Of a stretch of DNA of 64,000 nucleotides, positions 27,494 to 36,337 are shown piece after piece. The translations under genes were made by a program, and so were the position numbers. The stretch is from the NCBI RefSeq assembly GCF_001261735.1, contig NZ_CVRP01000023.1, positions 27,963-91,962 on the forward strand, written 5' to 3'. The stretch is from Dysgonomonas sp. BGC7. GTDB lineage: Bacteria > Bacteroidota > Bacteroidia > Bacteroidales > Dysgonomonadaceae. Within the stretch, counting starts at the first letter, position 1. Each line of letters opens with the position of its first letter. The notes under the pieces were generated by a model. The model did not search any database, was not told the DNA's origin, and saw nothing but the letters and a program-made list of their open reading frames with translations.

Positions 27494-28264
27494 TTATTTA
27501 AACAAGGGTTGATTGGATAATTTCATCAATCGTTGCTTATTATTTTTCAATTCGAATACAATCACTTCATTACTTCCTTGTTTCAAAATACTTTCAGAGA
27601 CTTGTATTGATTGTTGTTTTTCTTCTTCCCAATATGATCCTAAGTAGACGCCATTGATCCAAACTTCGCCCATTCCCCACCCTGATATGTCTAGATAGGT
27701 GTCCTTAGGATTAGTCACTTCTAAGAATCCTTTATGAAAAGAAGGCCTTTCATCTGCTTGTTCTGTTGTGAATTGTAGCTTGTTCATATCACACTCTTTT
27801 ATGTTTAAAGGAATTATTTCCCAGTTGGAGACATCTTCTCCATCTATAGTTATACTTCCGAACAAACCTTTTGAATTGTCTAGTATCTCGGGACCGTAAG
27901 TTATGCGTCCTATGTTTTCGACATAAAGTTCAAGTACATATTTCCCCGGGGCTATGTTTATAGTTATTTTCTTTTTGTTATCTGTAAGTACGCCTTGTAG
28001 TTTTCCTTCAAGAAATACGACAGCATAGTCTCGTACATTCTCTATTTCTAATTCTGTATTTTCTTCTTCTATATTTATCTCCGCCTTATAAAGAACATAG
28101 CCAAATTCTATATTGAGATCATTGAACGGAAGCAGAGTTTCTGATTCTGTAATATCTTCATATACCTGTTCTAAAGAAGCTGTTTCGGTCATTTGTATCT
28201 CTTGTCCGTATATTACCACGTTGATACAAAGAAATACAGCTAAAAATAAATATACTTTCTTCAT
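27494..28264 (-). CDS. Orphan GH35-type C-terminal jelly-roll protein lacking the catalytic barrel
   Basis: A secreted 256-aa protein. A signal peptide (about 1-20) and a 35-residue linker are followed directly by sequence resembling the C-terminal domains of GH35 beta-galactosidases: FGYVLYKAEI, RDYAVVFLEGKLQGVL, LELYVENIGRITYG, FHKGFLEV, DISGWGMGEVWINGVYLGSYW, and LKQGSNEVIVFEL. In GH35 these follow a catalytic TIM barrel of about 320 residues, which is absent here. The signal peptide replaces the barrel, so this is not a simple 5' truncation. It could be a lectin-like module or the relic of an enzyme. It sits between GH2 and GH3 in PUL2. Confidence 0.8.
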   Translation of the reverse strand: MKKVYLFLAVFLCINVVIYGQEIQMTETASLEQVYEDITESETLLPFNDLNIEFGYVLYKAEINIEEENTELEIENVRDYAVVFLEGKLQGVLTDNKKKITINIAPGKYVLELYVENIGRITYGPEILDNSKGLFGSITIDGEDVSNWEIIPLNIKECDMNKLQFTTEQADERPSFHKGFLEVTNPKDTYLDISGWGMGEVWINGVYLGSYWEEEKQQSIQVSESILKQGSNEVIVFELKNNKQRLMKLSNQPLFK

Positions 28265-28285
28265 AATTCTTAAATGTTAAAACAG

Positions 28286-28328
28286 GGTGACAAAAGTTAC
28301 AGATTTTATAATGTTTTCTATTGTCACC
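28286..28328. repeat. Intercistronic hairpin between GH2 and the GH35-like gene
   Basis: GGTGACAA (28286-28293) is the exact reverse complement of 28321-28328, enclosing 27 nt. On the coding (minus) strand no T-run follows, so it looks like an RNA processing or stability hairpin, not a terminator. Confidence 0.5.
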
Positions 28329-28336
28329 TTTTTGTA

Positions 28337-31069
28337 TTATTTTGTCAAGAATGATTGAATGAACGATTCTTCAACTTTTATCTGAGGGTTGAATTTGTCA
28401 CTTTTTACATATTTGTCAACGCTCTCTAGTAGTTGCCTTGTTGCCGGACGTTCATCCATTTTCTTCTGTGTATCTACAGATAAAACTAATAATTTTCCAC
28501 CGTTCACATTTGCTTCGAAGCCTATGCCCAATTTCTGATTATTGTCGTAAGAGTCTATCACCTGAATAAATGGTCTAAGTTCCTTAGGTGTGTCTTGCAT
28601 TTCTATTACTTTAGCATTTTCGAGTATATCCCACCATTGCCAGTCGGTATGGTATGAAGTTACAAAATCGTTGAATACAGGCTCTTTGTCGTGGATAAGA
28701 CATCCTATAGTCATTGGTGCCCATGCAAACATGATTGGATTCCAGAAGTGGTTGTGGAATTTCGATTTACGGCCTTTCACATTGTTAGGCATCGGGCAAA
28801 GGACTACCTTCTTTCCTTTGGCTAATTGTTGTTTTGCTTTATCGTCATATACGTTTGTATATAATACTTCATCAGTCGAAACCATTAGTGTTTCATTTTT
28901 AGGATATACCCATATATTCCAGTTGTTTTTTATTTTATCGTTGATTGATAAATGTACTGTCAGCATCTGAGGTGTAGACATTCCTTTCAGATCGAAAGAA
29001 AATTCTCCAACAGGAAATACATCATCGTTCCCGATTGTCTGCGTTTTCAGATTCCCTTTTCTAAGAATTTTTCCGGTGTTATCTGTAAGTGCCCATTTTA
29101 TTTTAGCATTCTTTAGTGCCGACGAACTGAAATTATATACTTCTGCTTTTCCCGTAAATGTTTCATTGTTAAAATACGAGCTTTTTGCGTAACGAAGCAA
29201 AGCTACTGTGGGCGCACATGATTCTCTGAATTTCTCCGGAGTAACCAGTCCTTTCGAGTCCCAGAAAGGATCGAGGATACCAACCGGAGCATATCCCTGC
29301 CCGGGAAAATCGTTTATACTCAATAGCTGAAAACCTGCCGATTTAGATGAACGTAGTAAGGTTTCTGTCACGGCTTTGTATTCTAACACAGTGAGTGCTC
29401 CCGATGCACGGAAAAAGTCGTGTGCCTGATCGAGCATTCCATTCTGATCGAGCATTTCTCGGAATACTTCAAAGTTGCGAGCCTCTACCGGGCTGTTTGC
29501 ATACTTCTCTATTTCGCGAAAATCAGGATAAATACAGCGTTGCCCTGCTTCGTGAGAAATGACTGGGACATCTATATCAGATTCTTTATTTCTGTCCCAA
29601 TCGGTATATGGTAGCCCTTCATATACTTTTACAGGACCTTTGTTTGTCTGTTGAGATACATAGTATTGATCAGATTTAACTCTGGTACGAGCAGTAGAGC
29701 CACTAAAAAGGTGTCGGTTGTCTAGTTTTCTTCCCGTACCTGTAAGTTCTTCTATGAAGTCGAAGTTTCCTGTTATCTCATTTCCATTACAATACAAAAT
29801 AAAAGACGGATGATTTCCATATTCTTTCAAGATAGCCCGCATTTCGCGACGGAAGAAGTTGTAACGTTCTTCATCCTGCTCGGCATCTTTGCCCCACATA
29901 GGCATCTCTACTTCTAAGTATATACCATATTTATCAGCCATGCGAAATGCTGCCCGTGGAGGACACCATGAGTGAAATCGCATATGATTCATTCCGTAGT
30001 CCTTCATCAGTTTCATTATACGTTCCCATTCTTCATCTTCTACGGGAGCATAACCTGTTTTTGGAAAAACTGCATTTTCTACAGTTCCTCTAAGGTGTAT
30101 AGGGCGATCGTTGAGTAGTATATGGTTTTTACCCTGTTTCACTTCACGCATACCAAAATCAGCAGACTTTTCATGTTGATATTTAGCATTGCCATTATTT
30201 GTGTTCAACTGACAGGTTATCTTATATATGTTGGGATTAAATTCATTCCATAATTTTATGTTTTTTCCTAATTGAATAACATTTTCGAAATCAATTATAG
30301 AGTCGTTTCCTTTTATTGCGATTTCTTTGCTAATGCTATAGTCCTTCCCTGTTATCGTGAATGTTGCATTACCTGAAATTTGTTTCTTTGTATAGTTATT
30401 TACCTGCATTTTCACCTTTACAGAATTGTCTTTAATGTCAGGATATACCTGCAAGTCTTCAATATATACAGGATCGATCGCTACAAGTTTCATTTCTCCG
30501 AGTATTCCGTTCCAGTTAATCTGAGTAAACTCGGTATGGGCATGATCCCATTTGTGGGTATTATATTGGAAACGATTGTCGATGCAAACTGTAAAGCGAT
30601 GTGTTTTACCCGGTGTAACAAATTCTGTAAGATCATGATTGTGAGGTACACTGACATAATCAATTCTACTTACTTCTTTTGTATCTATATAAATTGAGCT
30701 GAGCCAGTGTGTGCGTTCGAAATACATAAAGATGCGTTTGCCTTTCCATTCTTTGGGTATTTCTATATCTCGTTGGTACCATGCAGGCCCCATATACTCA
30801 TATTTACGGGTTAATCTGTCTATGTATTTGTACGGGACTTTATATCCAATCTTATAGTCATCGGTAATGCCGGGCAGTGTGATTGTTTCCTGCAATTTGT
30901 GATTATAGCGTGGAGACAAGGAGCCTCTGCGAAAATCCATTACGTCGGTCTGAAACCCCCAAGAACCTGTTAAATCTATAGACTGCGTTTGGGCTTTAAT
31001 ATACGGCACTTGTATAATAAAAAGCAGCACAGTTAGGGCAATCCTCAAAGATACTTTTAAAATTTCCAT
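28337..31069 (-). CDS. Glycoside hydrolase family 2 enzyme (large form)
   Basis: Periplasmic exo-beta-glycosidase. A signal peptide (about 1-26) precedes the GH2 sugar-binding domain (about 30-200), the Ig-like domain (about 200-310) and the catalytic barrel (about 310-600). The acid/base is Glu431 in ILYCNGNE431ITG and the nucleophile Glu507 in PVISHE507AGQ. MRFHSWCPP is the usual active-site loop. A C-terminal beta-rich region extends to 910 aa. The typical glucuronidase N-x-K signature was not seen, so beta-galactosidase or a relative is more likely, but specificity is open. A 237-nt upstream gap includes a small inverted repeat (31111-31135). Confidence 0.85.
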   Translation of the reverse strand: MEILKVSLRIALTVLLFIIQVPYIKAQTQSIDLTGSWGFQTDVMDFRRGSLSPRYNHKLQETITLPGITDDYKIGYKVPYKYIDRLTRKYEYMGPAWYQRDIEIPKEWKGKRIFMYFERTHWLSSIYIDTKEVSRIDYVSVPHNHDLTEFVTPGKTHRFTVCIDNRFQYNTHKWDHAHTEFTQINWNGILGEMKLVAIDPVYIEDLQVYPDIKDNSVKVKMQVNNYTKKQISGNATFTITGKDYSISKEIAIKGNDSIIDFENVIQLGKNIKLWNEFNPNIYKITCQLNTNNGNAKYQHEKSADFGMREVKQGKNHILLNDRPIHLRGTVENAVFPKTGYAPVEDEEWERIMKLMKDYGMNHMRFHSWCPPRAAFRMADKYGIYLEVEMPMWGKDAEQDEERYNFFRREMRAILKEYGNHPSFILYCNGNEITGNFDFIEELTGTGRKLDNRHLFSGSTARTRVKSDQYYVSQQTNKGPVKVYEGLPYTDWDRNKESDIDVPVISHEAGQRCIYPDFREIEKYANSPVEARNFEVFREMLDQNGMLDQAHDFFRASGALTVLEYKAVTETLLRSSKSAGFQLLSINDFPGQGYAPVGILDPFWDSKGLVTPEKFRESCAPTVALLRYAKSSYFNNETFTGKAEVYNFSSSALKNAKIKWALTDNTGKILRKGNLKTQTIGNDDVFPVGEFSFDLKGMSTPQMLTVHLSINDKIKNNWNIWVYPKNETLMVSTDEVLYTNVYDDKAKQQLAKGKKVVLCPMPNNVKGRKSKFHNHFWNPIMFAWAPMTIGCLIHDKEPVFNDFVTSYHTDWQWWDILENAKVIEMQDTPKELRPFIQVIDSYDNNQKLGIGFEANVNGGKLLVLSVDTQKKMDERPATRQLLESVDKYVKSDKFNPQIKVEESFIQSFLTK

Positions 31070-31110
31070 GTTTCTTTTCTTATTCTTATATATTTAGTAA
31101 TATGTCCTTT

Positions 31111-31135
31111 ATGAATAACGTTAGTTTTTATTCAT
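31111..31135. repeat. Small inverted repeat upstream of the GH2 gene
   Basis: ATGAATAA (31111-31118) is the exact reverse complement of 31128-31135 with a 9-nt spacer. It lies 42 nt upstream of the GH2 start in the 237-bp gap after GH88. Possible operator or leader hairpin; otherwise the gap is AT-rich with no clear promoter box. Confidence 0.35.
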
Positions 31136-31306
31136 TTTATGGTATTGATTATTAGTGTTTTTGTCGTATTTATTTAGATGTAGTAATATTTCTCTATTAT
31201 ATCTAAGTTAAAATTAAAGAGAGTTGTGTCATAAGACTTACTCCTTTTGCTATATCTTTTATTCAAATCGTTAAATTGAAAAAGAACCTTTTTCTAGTGT
31301 ACATCT

Positions 31307-32515
31307 CTATTTTTCGTATTTTTTCTTTAGTCTTGTCAATGCTTCAAGATAGTAATAGTCAGCATATGTAAGAGGTACATCTACTTCCGACTTGAACGGA
31401 TAACCTCCTGTACTGTGCTTTAAGATGAAATCTCCATTTTCGCCAAGCTTTGCAGTATATTGCTCCGAAGCCAGTGTCCGAATTTGCTTCTCTATAACAT
31501 TCATATATTCTTTGGCTTGTGTAGCATTTACATAATCTATCAATTCACTAAGTGCCGAAAGCATGATACATGCTGCTGAAGCATCACGAGGGGTATTGGG
31601 TATATCTGGAGAGTTGAAGTCCCAATAAGGAATATAATCGTCAGGCATATTAGGATGATGAATTACAAAATTTGCTATATTTTTTGCCTGTTCCAGATAT
31701 CGCTCTTCGCCTGTTTCTCTATACAGATAAGTGTACCCGTATAGACCCCAAGCTTGTCCACGGCTCCAAGCCGATTCGTCTGAATAGCCCTGATGGGTTT
31801 GCTTTAGGTGAGGCAATCCTGTGATGGTATCATATGACACAACATGATAGGAACTGTAATCGGGACGGAAGTGATGCTCTATTGTTTTGTCTGCATGAGA
31901 AATTGCTATATTTTTGAATGTTGAATCTTCAGAGTTTTTCGCTGCCCATAGTAATAATTCCAGATTCATTATATTATCTATGATAACAGGATATTGCCAG
32001 TTCTCCTTGTTATGATCCCACGAGCGTATAAGTCCTACATTGGTATTGTACCTTGTGCCCAAAGATTTTGCACCTGTCATTAACACTTCTTTGTATCTTT
32101 CTTCTCCTGTAAGACGCAGCCCGTTGCCAAAGCTACAATAGAGCATAAAACCTACATCATGGTTATCTGTTGTAAATTTTTCTCTTTCTACTCGGTCGGT
32201 ATATAATTGTGCATAGTTCAGTGTTTCTGGGTTTTTACTGTTTTCGTATATATACCATAATGATCCGGGGAAGAAACCACTGCACCACCAACGGGAGTCA
32301 GACGACATATCTTTCCCGTCCTGATAAGTCTTAGGTAATCTCCCGTCCTGAGTTTCATACTTTTTTGCCATCAATAGCGATTGTTGTTCGGCAAAGGATA
32401 ATGCACTGTCTATAATCGGTAGTAGAGCATCACTGTAGAGATTGTCTGAATTATGCTTCTTCGTACAAGAAAAGAATGCTATGATAAGTAATATATATAA
32501 AGTTGTTTTTTTCAT
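31307..32515 (-). CDS. GH88 unsaturated glucuronyl/galacturonyl hydrolase, lipoprotein
   Basis: Removes delta-4,5-unsaturated uronic acid from oligosaccharides made by polysaccharide lyases, acting by hydration. The ATG at 32515 is chosen because it starts a clean lipoprotein signal (lipobox FFSC) 20 nt after the upstream stop; the longer frame would overlap that gene. The two catalytic acidic residues of the family are seen as Asp in NHDVGF and Asp in IIDNIMNLELLLWA, 60 residues apart as in characterised GH88 enzymes. W-S-R-G-Q-A-W-G-LYGY is the family hallmark. No lyase gene is present in this locus. Confidence 0.9.
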   Translation of the reverse strand: MKKTTLYILLIIAFFSCTKKHNSDNLYSDALLPIIDSALSFAEQQSLLMAKKYETQDGRLPKTYQDGKDMSSDSRWWCSGFFPGSLWYIYENSKNPETLNYAQLYTDRVEREKFTTDNHDVGFMLYCSFGNGLRLTGEERYKEVLMTGAKSLGTRYNTNVGLIRSWDHNKENWQYPVIIDNIMNLELLLWAAKNSEDSTFKNIAISHADKTIEHHFRPDYSSYHVVSYDTITGLPHLKQTHQGYSDESAWSRGQAWGLYGYTYLYRETGEERYLEQAKNIANFVIHHPNMPDDYIPYWDFNSPDIPNTPRDASAACIMLSALSELIDYVNATQAKEYMNVIEKQIRTLASEQYTAKLGENGDFILKHSTGGYPFKSEVDVPLTYADYYYLEALTRLKKKYEK

Positions 32516-32535
32516 TTTATATTTTTTATATGTCA

Positions 32536-34323
32536 TTATTTTATGGCGTCGTAATATTCTTTCATTATATACCATGCTTTTTTTCTATAGCCTTGATCAG
32601 ATACTAAGCCTTTTCTGTTCCAGTCTTCCTGATTGGTAGGGTGAAAGCGAAAAGGAGAACGAAAATCGAACAATACCCAAGGACTTGTCCCTCTTAGGTT
32701 AGGAATGTTTTTGAACATCTCCAGATTGTCTCTGAAAAGTGTTGCCTGATAGTCTTCACTCCACGAACTTACTACATCTGCTTGCCCCAACTGTCCGTAA
32801 AGCGCTTCTCCACCAAATTCGGAAATTATCAGAGGTTGCCCTTTAGCTACATCCCATATTGCTTTGTCTGGGGTTACAGGCCATTGGTGGTACCATCCCA
32901 TATATTTATTGACTGCTACCACATCCAGTTCTTTTATGAACGGATCGTTCATAACAAAGACTTGTCTTTCTTTATTGAATCTGACGAGATCGAATGCAGC
33001 CGTTATCAGCCGTGTAGTGTCTATGTCTTTACAGCATTGGATCAAATATTTAAGAAATTCGTTTCGCGGCTCAGATGGTTGCGTTTCGTTTGCCACACCC
33101 CAGAATGAGAGAGAACAACGGTTCTTGTCACGCATAACCATTTCTTTTATCATATTGCCTGCTTTCAGCTTTGTATCCGTATTTTCAAAATCTATTCCTT
33201 GCCAGATCGGTATTTCTTCCCAAAGCAGGAAGCCTATTTTTTCTGCCATTCTCACTATATATTCATTTTGCGGATAATGAGCCAAACGAATCATATTGCA
33301 TCCAAGGGCTTTTGCTTCCGATAGGAGCATAGCTGCGTCAGGTTCAGAAAAAGCTCGCCCTTTGCGCTGTGGTATTTCCTCGTGGAAACTGATAGATTTC
33401 AGAAAGATGGGTTTGTCGTTGAGATAAATATCTTCTCCTTTTACCCATATGTTGCGAAAACCGATCATTTCTTCTATTCTGTCATTATCTGAAGAAACAA
33501 TAACTTTATATAACTTAGGCGAATCCGGAGACCAACGCTCCAACTTCTTTACATTGAATGAGATTTCAGCTACACCTTCATTGTTTGTTTTCAGGTTTTG
33601 TTTAACCTTCAGTTCGGGAATTTCTATATCAATAGATGTATTTGCTGTTTTCGCTGATAGTTTTATACTTGCGTTTATCTTGTCTGCTTTGTATTTGTCT
33701 AATTGTATAAAATAGTCTTCTATAAAAGTTTTTGGTGTGTTCACCAACATCACATCACGCGTGATCCCTCCATAGTTCCACCAATCGAATGCCATGGCGG
33801 GAATAGCGTCTACGGTACGTGTGTTGTTTACCTCCAAAGCAAGAAAATTATCTTTGTCTTTTACCAGATCAGTAACCTCTATCTGAAAAGGAGTAAAACC
33901 TCCTTCGTGTGAGCCTATTTCTCTTCCGTTCAGATATATGCGACAACGATAGCTCACTGCCCCAAAGTATAGAAATAGTCGTTTATCTGCCGACTTGTCT
34001 GTATCGAACCGACGGGCATACCATACAGTACCTTCATAATACTTCAATTCGGGCATTTGGCTGTTCCAATCGGAAGGAACATTGAGGCGCAGACCGTGAT
34101 CGAATGAATATTCGTAAAAGTCGGTTTTTCCTTCGGGCTTGTTATTCAGGTAAATTTTATTCTTACGTCCCTGGTCGTATAGGTCTATAATAGCATCCCA
34201 TTTGCCGTTCAGAGATTGATACTTTCTCCCGTACACATTGGTTATCAACTCCTGAGCCGATATGTTTACTAAGCTGAGGCATAGGAGAATAATTGATACA
34301 ATAGTCGTTGTTTTGAATTTCAT
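32536..34323 (-). CDS. GH2 beta-glucuronidase-type enzyme
   Basis: Periplasmic exo-enzyme releasing uronic acid, judged from key residues. A signal peptide (about 1-23) is followed by sugar-binding (about 30-200), Ig-like (200-295) and barrel (295-595) domains. Acid/base Glu413 sits in GVANETQP and nucleophile Glu502 in IISEFGGE. The uronic-acid-recognising N-x-K motif of beta-glucuronidases is present as Asn569-Arg-Lys571 in WNRKGLVSD. These positions closely match the E. coli enzyme (E413, E504, N566, K568, from memory). Beta-galacturonidase activity is an alternative within this clade. Coupled to GH88 and preceded by GH97. Confidence 0.85.
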   Translation of the reverse strand: MKFKTTTIVSIILLCLSLVNISAQELITNVYGRKYQSLNGKWDAIIDLYDQGRKNKIYLNNKPEGKTDFYEYSFDHGLRLNVPSDWNSQMPELKYYEGTVWYARRFDTDKSADKRLFLYFGAVSYRCRIYLNGREIGSHEGGFTPFQIEVTDLVKDKDNFLALEVNNTRTVDAIPAMAFDWWNYGGITRDVMLVNTPKTFIEDYFIQLDKYKADKINASIKLSAKTANTSIDIEIPELKVKQNLKTNNEGVAEISFNVKKLERWSPDSPKLYKVIVSSDNDRIEEMIGFRNIWVKGEDIYLNDKPIFLKSISFHEEIPQRKGRAFSEPDAAMLLSEAKALGCNMIRLAHYPQNEYIVRMAEKIGFLLWEEIPIWQGIDFENTDTKLKAGNMIKEMVMRDKNRCSLSFWGVANETQPSEPRNEFLKYLIQCCKDIDTTRLITAAFDLVRFNKERQVFVMNDPFIKELDVVAVNKYMGWYHQWPVTPDKAIWDVAKGQPLIISEFGGEALYGQLGQADVVSSWSEDYQATLFRDNLEMFKNIPNLRGTSPWVLFDFRSPFRFHPTNQEDWNRKGLVSDQGYRKKAWYIMKEYYDAIK

Positions 34324-34336
34324 AAGTAGAATATCT

Positions 34337-36337
34337 TTATTTTTTATAGATTTTCATTGCAAATCCGCCTCCTTGAGCCATTGATATGGTAAGCTTTTTA
34401 TCGGTCGGAATGGCTATTGTTTCTTTTTTGTAGTCGGAGGCTATTCTGTTTGCATTAGCTCCGTCTTTATATATTTCAGCATGGAAACTGCCTTCTCCTA
34501 AGAATGAAAGATCGAGTTTCAGGGTGCGTGTATCCCAGTTTGTTAGCGATCCTACATACCATATCTCACCTTTGCGGCGAGCTATCGAAATATATTTGCC
34601 GATTTCTCCATTCATAGCAACGGTATTGTCCCATACTGTAGGTATTGCCGATATAAAATCGGTACACTCTTGTTCCTTCTCGTAGTTTGTCGGGCTATCG
34701 CAAAGCATATTCAGTGGTGATTCGAATATTACGTACTCAGCCAATTGTCGACAACGTGTACCCTGACTCATCGGCTGATCGTTTATACCCCTATGTGTTC
34801 TTTTTGTACCATTGCGCATCGCTCCCTGAGTATAGTCGACAGGTCCGGCAACCATGCGGATAAATGGAAAAGTAACATCATAAGTTACTTGATCTAGTTC
34901 TGTGCCATTCCACTTCATTTGTTCCAATCCGTTTACTGCCTCATAATTAATTACATTCGGATAGGTGCGGTTAAGTCCTGTAGGCTTGTAGGTTCCATGA
35001 AAATCGACTAACATTTTATATTTTGCTGCTATTTCGGCCGCTCGATAATGGAAATTTACCATAGGCTGGTCGTCCCTGTCCATGAAATCTATTTTAAAAC
35101 CCCTGATGCCCATTTCGGAATAGTGTTTACAAACCCTTTCCGTTTCACGTTCGAAGGCATAATAACCAGCCCATAGTATAAGTCCTACATTTTTAGATTT
35201 TCCGTAATCAATAAGTTTTTGAAGGTCTATTTCGGGTACAACCTGAAACAAGTCTGCTTTTAGGTTTACAGCCCATCCTTCGTCAAGTATAACATATTCT
35301 ATCCCATTTTTTGAAGCAAAATCAATATATGCCATATAGGTTTCATTGTTTACTCCGGCAGTGAAATTTACGCCTGATAATCCCCAATGATTCCACCATT
35401 CCCAGGCTACTTTTCCCGGTTTTATCCACGATACGTCCTGTATGCGCGACGGAGCAGCGAGCTTATATACTATATCGCTATCAGCTAACTCTTTATCGTC
35501 GGAAGAAACGATCACTATACGCCATGGGAATTTGGCGCCAGCTTTGCATTTGGCAATGTAAGGAGCACGTGCTGTCACCACTTGTTGCAACAGATTGTGG
35601 CCTCCTTGCTCGGTAGTAATAGGATAGGGGGCAAAGTTTGATTTTAGTGAGGATGTTCCATCTGTGTTGATGAGGAACATCCCGGGATAGCTTTCGAGAT
35701 CAGATTCTGCTATACAAACTTTTTTGCCCCCGTCCATTTCGATAACCAATGGTGTAAATGACAACCTTTCCTTGTTCATTTTACTCAATAGTGTATATTC
35801 ATACTTATTTTCAAATGAGTTGAAATATTGCCCTTCTATATTTTTTGCTTTACTATTCACATAGGGTATGTAAGCGTTATAGTCCTTCTTGAAGTTGAAT
35901 GTTGCTTGTTCGTTTTCTACAATAAAGTCTGTTTTACCTGTAGATACAAAGCGATAAGCTATACCTTCATTATAGGCACGGAAAATAATATTGAAATCTT
36001 CTTTGAAGTTTAATGTAAGTTCATTGTAATGATCTATTATCTCACTCCGCTTGTAGAAAGGAGAGGGAATAACCTGATTAGCAGAGTTTTTTTTGATGCT
36101 CTTAAGCTTAGAGTTAACACCAAAACTTTTACCATCTGCCAATTGCATAGAAACAGATGATGGAGAGAGAAGCGTTTCTCCCTGATGAGATACCGAATAG
36201 GTTATGTCAGTTCCAACAACAATATCAGCAGTTAGTTTACCATCTGGTGATTGCAGTTGATAACTTTTCTGAGCTAAAGCTCCTATTGATATAATGAATA
36301 GAGCAGTTACAATAAATAGTGTTTTCTTATCAATCAT
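34337..36337 (-). CDS. GH97 enzyme, retaining-type (alpha-galactosidase-like)
   Basis: Exported exo-alpha-glycosidase. A signal peptide (about 1-22) is followed by the N-terminal beta-sandwich, a TIM barrel (about 300-590) and a C-terminal sandwich to 666 aa. LDEGW (351-355) and the segment GFKID417FMDRDDQ are clear; an Asp here is the nucleophile in retaining GH97 members such as the Bacteroides alpha-galactosidase (D415). Inverting SusB-type alpha-glucosidases lack this residue. Alpha-galactosidase or beta-L-arabinopyranosidase is therefore more likely than alpha-glucosidase. Its start overlaps the GH36 stop by one base, so they are translationally coupled. Confidence 0.85.
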   Translation of the reverse strand: MIDKKTLFIVTALFIISIGALAQKSYQLQSPDGKLTADIVVGTDITYSVSHQGETLLSPSSVSMQLADGKSFGVNSKLKSIKKNSANQVIPSPFYKRSEIIDHYNELTLNFKEDFNIIFRAYNEGIAYRFVSTGKTDFIVENEQATFNFKKDYNAYIPYVNSKAKNIEGQYFNSFENKYEYTLLSKMNKERLSFTPLVIEMDGGKKVCIAESDLESYPGMFLINTDGTSSLKSNFAPYPITTEQGGHNLLQQVVTARAPYIAKCKAGAKFPWRIVIVSSDDKELADSDIVYKLAAPSRIQDVSWIKPGKVAWEWWNHWGLSGVNFTAGVNNETYMAYIDFASKNGIEYVILDEGWAVNLKADLFQVVPEIDLQKLIDYGKSKNVGLILWAGYYAFERETERVCKHYSEMGIRGFKIDFMDRDDQPMVNFHYRAAEIAAKYKMLVDFHGTYKPTGLNRTYPNVINYEAVNGLEQMKWNGTELDQVTYDVTFPFIRMVAGPVDYTQGAMRNGTKRTHRGINDQPMSQGTRCRQLAEYVIFESPLNMLCDSPTNYEKEQECTDFISAIPTVWDNTVAMNGEIGKYISIARRKGEIWYVGSLTNWDTRTLKLDLSFLGEGSFHAEIYKDGANANRIASDYKKETIAIPTDKKLTISMAQGGGFAMKIYKK

